This document shows positions 59,355 through 64,000 of a DNA stretch of 64,000 nucleotides, one piece after another. The DNA lies in contig NC_031770.1 in the NCBI RefSeq assembly GCF_001522545.3, positions 13,154,620-13,218,619 of the forward strand, read 5' to 3'. Below the pieces are notes generated by a model. That model saw only the letters and a program-made list of their open reading frames with translations. It did no database searches and was not told the origin of the DNA. Source of the DNA: Parus major (taxonomy: Eukaryota > Chordata > Aves > Passeriformes > Paridae). A program made the position numbers and the translations under genes. Within the stretch, counting starts at the first letter, position 1. The number at the start of each line of letters is the position of its first letter.

Positions 59355-60169
59355 ATGAATGATTTGGCTGGCCAGATCTCTAAATATGGAAAAGTTCATC
59401 TGAGAAATACAGTAAATCAAAGAGAAGAGGTAAGGAGCGGAACCAGATCTGTAAATTAAACTTGTCTCTCTGGCACCACACAGACTTCACATATTATTTT
59501 CTTTAATTGCACAGCCTTGAATCCAATCATCAAACCCCTGATACATTGGTGATATTATATATCTATAACTAGTGATTCTCTGAAGAGGTCTAATGAACCA
59601 GGGCTAAGACTTAGTGCTGTACTTTTGTATCTTTCAATGTACAGCAGAGTAACCAAATAATAGTTTTAATTTTATGGAACTAAGTGTGAGTCATACCAAG
59701 TGACTTGAAATCCTAAATACTTCATGGAAACTTGTGATTTATTTATCTGCAAATGCTTAGGTGTAGCAAACAATGTGCTGGTGAAAACAGAGCTGTACTC
59801 TAACAGAGAACAATTAGAATGACCAGTTTAAAATTTCCAGACCAAGAGGCTCATTTCAGTTGCATTTCATATGCCAGTTTTGTTGACCAGTTTTGTCTTT
59901 TTCAGTTTTATTAAAGTATTGGTCCCCTCCAGTTCAGTTCATTACAGCTAGCTATTTGTTCCTTTTTCATGGAATTTACTTACATTTTCCAGAGAGGTTT
60001 CCATCAGACTGCATATTCAGAGGAATTAAATAGGTTTTTAGGACACTGGAAAACAAGCATCTCCAAAGAGGGTGTGAGTGGGTGTTCTTTGTTTTGTTTT
60101 GCTGTTAACTAGGATATGATTTGGCAGCCCAAAAATGAGATGTTAAGTGTGCTATAACGAGTTGCAGCC

Positions 60170-60480
60170 TAACTACTCTGAATCCTTGAAATGTGTGACC
60201 TGGCCTACCCTCCAAGGCCAGGGCAAGGCATCGGTGCCCAAAGGTCTCTGTCACAAAGAAAACAGAGTAATCTGAAAAGGATAAAGGTTTGTTACAGGAC
60301 TACAGGACTGTGCAGTGGCAGGGATCTGAGGACTGGGAACGCCACAATTCCTTACTCATAACACACCTTATAACATCCCTCTGCTTAATAAATCTTGAAC
60401 ACAAACATTACAAGCAAACTGTGGTCTCTGCTTCAGCTGGCCCTTTCCAGGGCCATTCTGTTGGACCTCAGAATGTGTCT
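60170..60480 (-). mobile_element. Possible degraded LTR fragment, minus strand
   Basis: The block is richer in G+C than its flanks and on the minus strand shows GTTATAAGGTGTG (TATA-like), then a CAGTCCTCAGATCCCTGCC leader and GTAACAAACCTTTATCC, similar to LTR R/U5 sequence. Neither terminal TG/CA nor target-site duplications were established, so this remains a guess. Confidence 0.3.
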
Positions 60481-60798
60481 TTGTCAAAAGACTAATTTAA
60501 AGATTTTCTGATTAGTTTTACAGGAATAGGTATGTTCTATTGCTAGGTAACAATTTTCCAACGATACACATAGAAAATTTTAAACTAAACCTGTAAAACT
60601 TCTAAAATTTCAGTGGGCTCCTACCCTGTTAGACCAATGGAAGGATAGAAAGAGATGTCTTCAGATCTGGGAAGTTTGTAGTTAGCTGAAAGTTAAAATG
60701 CTTGTGGTTCTAAGGTACCCTAATTAGAGAGTAAACCAAAAATTTGTATAAAGCTGTTTTGGAATCCTCATTGCTAACCAGCCACTTCTCCATGAAAG

Positions 60799-60799
60799 A

Positions 60800-60833
<34 letters not shown>
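60799..60833. repeat. (AT)n microsatellite
   Basis: About 17 AT units with one C interruption in the middle. Confidence 0.93.
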
Positions 60834-61745
60834 AATCTGTGAATATTTCCTTTTTTTTCTTTTATTCTTTTTTAATAAGAGAACTTATTTTAAAGGTTTT
60901 TAAAGGAGGAGCTGGGCCGTGATGAAAGCTGCCATTAGCACTTTCACACCTGATTGCAAACCACTGTAGTCAATACTGTTCTACTGACAAAGCAGTGTCA
61001 GCCTGTCAGGTTGAGATTTAACTCTGGCCTTTCAAAGCTGCTGTCCTGGATGTGTGAAGAAGTTAAATGAGAGCCACCGATTCTCTTTTGAGTTTCCTGG
61101 GTTTTTAATGAAAGATTTCTTGTGCTGCTGTAGCTGGTGTAGCTTGAGTGCTTCATCTTTTGCCATGATTCCTGCAAGCTTGAAGAATTTCTGTATTTAT
61201 GGAGGTGAGTTTGCTTTCTGTATTTATCAGGTGCATTCACAGCTGCCAAGAGGACTGCCAGCTTGAGGCTGCAAAGTTTTATCACTCTGACTCTAAATAA
61301 AATCCATATTAAGACTATTGACTAATTTGTAGCTGCTCTGGCAGGCAGCAGTGACTTTTTTGGACATTGTTGATAGGTAGTAGAGTGAAGCAACCAAAGC
61401 TGAGCAAGATGTGGAAGCTTCACATCCCACTGATATCTTGAGTCATGGTAAGGTGCCAGAATTTGAATTAGAGCTCTTCTCTTAAATATATTAATCTCTA
61501 TTGTCAACAAAGGTAAAATTTTTTGGGTAAGATGTCCTTTCTTTTCTCCAATTTCTACTCTGTCTTACAGCTTTATCCCTTCATTCTGAGTGATATCCTG
61601 TTCATCGGTTCCCTTTGCCCCATTCAAAAATCAGTCTAATGTACTGCTAGATCAGGATTTCTCTGTCTCTGGTTGCTCATGTAATTTCTGTAAGTGCTTT
61701 GATGAGGTTCTGAATTTTGAAGAATCAGTTTGTCAGCAGCAGCAT

Positions 61746-61758
61746 TGCCCTCTGGTGG
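61746..61758 (-). promoter_or_regulatory. CTCF-type core motif (minus strand)
   Basis: TGCCCTCTGGTGG on + reads CCACCAGAGGGCA on the minus strand, which fits every position of the CTCF core CCASYAGRKGGCR. It sits in otherwise AT-rich intron, which makes chance less likely than in GC-rich sequence. If bound, its orientation is toward the 5' side of NRXN1. Occupancy is unknown. Confidence 0.5.
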
Positions 61759-64000
61759 ATGCATGACTCCAGTGGGAGAAAAGGGGACGAGAAAGAAAAA
61801 GTCATGTGGACTGACCCTTCTGTGTTTTTCTTTATTCCACCCAAATCTCTGTGAATTTAGAGAGCAGATAAAACATTAAAGCTACACTGCAAAATCTATT
61901 GCAAAAACCTTGAAAAATTCAAGATTACATGAACTTTCCACCAATTAATAATCATGTGAAATGTATGCCATTACTGACCATGGCATTAAGTGGAGCAGAA
62001 TGATAGATGGAAACACTTTTAAAAAGTGTAAGAAATCTTCAGAAAATGAGGAGTATAAGTACTATAAGCAAAGGTCTTACAAAACATATAAATAAATTGA
62101 GAATGAGGGGGAAAAAACTTTCCAAAAGACAAATAAACCCTCTTTGCTGGCACCATTAAGATAATTCTAAAATATGCTTAATTGAAACTTCCTTTTTATA
62201 GCTGAGCTAGAAACTTTAGATTCTGAGCCCAAGTAACACTCAAGGGACATAATGAAGCTGGTCACCAAAAGAAATGAAAAATAAATCATGAAAAATGAAA
62301 AGAAATAAAAAAAAGACTGAAAGCTTTGGAAATGTGATGTAGTTCTTTATGCAACTCAATAACAGAGCTGCAGATGATGATGATGATAATTATAAGTCTC
62401 TGATGACTTCTAAGGTTTCCTGCATACAGATCCCATTTAAATGAGAGTCCAGACCTTTGGCTGGGGTTTTGAAAGAAGTAGAGAATGATCGAGAGGTCTT
62501 TGGAGCCCAATGCCTATTTACAAACTTTCTGTTGGTTTAAGGTTGATAATTTTTCATTGTACATAGTGCTTTTAGCTTCCCTCTGGTACTAACCTCCATT
62601 GCTTTCAACACTTATTTCTTCTTCCTGGCTGATCCTAGAGGAATACAATTGAATTGTTTTTTTCACCAGCTCCTGGGTTATTGGGCAATAGTCTGAGTTT
62701 AATATTTTGCACTGAGAATAGCAACAAAACCAGAAATACCCAGCAATATAAATAGCCTATTTAAAGATTCCTCATTTGTGAGCCTTTCAGAAAACATATA
62801 GTTTGCACACATGTGTTTGCACACATTTTAGTCCATGAGCTTTCTTTAGACAACTTCTTTGGATCCCTCATTTTTATGTCAAGGGACTTTGCTGTTGATC
62901 TTTTGTAATTCCATGAAGGAATGATATATTAAAAGCTAATCTTTATTTGATGCAAAAAAAATAAAAATAAAAATGAGGATGATATTAAGATATATGAAGG
63001 TTTTAATGATTTAAAAGCTCCTTCATGGTCTTACTATATAACTCTCCAGTGAAAACATGTGATACTTTCATTCTGGAAAGGACTGTAGAACTATTTCAAA
63101 GTATGGAAACAAATGAGAATGCACAGACACCATACATGATATCTCATTTTGAACATCTTAAAAATTGTGTGCTTCTTTTATGTGCTAGAGGTTTAATGAT
63201 GCAGTTTTTTAATAATGGAAATGGGCAAAGTAAGCTGAAACTGGGAGAAATTTGAACTAAAAGTTTTCAGATGGTCTTTTGATGCTCCTGCATAAACTCA
63301 AGCTACAACAAGTACAATTAACAGATAAAAGTAATCTTTTTTGCCTTTGCTGCTCTAATTCATTATTGTTTTAAAAAATGCAAATACTGAAAGAAAGTAT
63401 ACCAATAGCAAGCTCATTATTGAAAAAATAAATATTTCTGTAACAAGAATAAGTAACTAGAAATATTATACAAGTACCAGAGAAGAAAATTCTAGCTTTG
63501 ACTGCTGTATTTCTATCTAAAATCCAAAAATCTCTTCATGAAAATCAGTGTCTGTGCTTTGGATGCTTTTAGATGGTTTAGATATGGAAAAAGATTACTA
63601 TTTAAATGGAAGAGGAGATTAAAGTCAGATAAATTTTCTTTAAATCTGAATGGAATGATCACAAGAAACAAAACTAAGTCTACTCTCATGTAACTGTTTT
63701 TGATGAAGCAGTGTTGAAATATCAGATCATTTGGATCCCAGCACAGGCTGAAATTCCTATTGTTGTCTCATCTGTAGTTATTCAGAGATAATTCTAAGCA
63801 CGTATAATAATAGACTTACAGCCCTAATGACAGTATTCACTGTCTTCCATGACACATCTTGTTCTCATTTGATTTTTTTGATTTTCTCCCTAATGATTGT
63901 GTGATGTTTTCAGATTTCTTTACAAATACATTATCACTTTTTTACCTAGGAGAAACACTTTTTATTTAGAGTTCTTGGTTCTAAGTAATTTATTTTTTTC

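Larger units (their letters stand above)
57611..64000 (+). other. NRXN1: Long NRXN1 intron to the window end
   Basis: A+T-rich intron without a supportable exon. It contains a perfect inverted repeat (58940-58980), an (AATG)12 array, a possible degraded LTR at about 60170-60480, an (AT)n tract and a CTCF-type motif (61746-61758). The next neurexin exon is not reached. Confidence 0.7.

Noticed and set aside
61032..61166. 44-codon minus-strand frame beginning MAKDEALKLHQLQQ
   Set aside because: It looks peptide-like, but it is short, overlaps another 95-codon frame and I know no family for it. Not supportable as a gene or pseudogene.
15340..64000. Search for the next neurexin exon (LNS2 start, GKEEY...)
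   Set aside because: No frame in the window shows this sequence or LNS-domain motifs; the exon must lie downstream of the window.

Overview
The window reads as an intronic stretch of a vertebrate nuclear genome, most probably a bird. It is A+T-rich and CpG-poor, has no long coding ORF, operon or Shine-Dalgarno pattern, and carries several CR1 LINE copies plus an LTR whose layout resembles avian endogenous retroviruses. The bird call rests on the CR1 copies and the LTR style; I cannot name the species. The passerine-like look of the LTR is only a weak hint.

The coding content is tiny but specific. Three microexons of 18, 30 and 12 nt lie on the + strand at 7889-7906, 12532-12561 and 13375-13386. 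Each has an AG acceptor and a GT donor, each is a multiple of three, and all are in phase 1. Joined, they encode EDNYVE, GLAHLMMGDQ and GKSK, followed by the first base of a further Gly codon. I recognise this as the 20-residue splice-site-1 (SS1) insert of alpha-neurexin, best match NRXN1. The window therefore lies inside NRXN1, transcribed left to right. It holds the 3' end of the intron before SS1, the two short introns between the SS1 microexons (4625 and 813 nt), and about 50 kb of the long intron that follows. The flanking constitutive exons (EGF-A side upstream, LNS2 beginning near GKEEY downstream) are not in the window.

Layout. 1-7888: intron with a very old CR1 copy (2071-2790, minus), a block with unusually many CpGs (7095-7323) and three TGCATG hexamers just upstream of the first microexon. 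7889-13386: SS1 cassette. 13387-38600: long intron with few recognisable repeats, candidate conserved regulatory patches (about 16800-16960, 25570-25760, 33240-33780) and a second ancient CR1 tail at 22830-22911. 38634-41465: an AT tract, three CR1 fragments and a strong hairpin. 42025-49596: ordinary intron. 49597-52016: two CR1 fragments, one an internally deleted copy of the ORF2 endonuclease region. 56340-57610: GC-rich block with a minus-strand LTR. 57610-64000: intron with an (AATG)12 array, an (AT)n tract and a good CTCF-type motif at 61746.

I see no new defence-like or enzymatic system. The most interesting biology is the splicing architecture of the SS1 cassette: three frame-neutral microexons, UGC motifs before each acceptor, a UGCAUG cluster upstream of the first, and a third microexon that itself begins with a 5' splice-site-like GTAAAAGT, which would allow recursive splicing. 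Regulatory-motif and ancient-repeat calls were read by eye and are correspondingly tentative.
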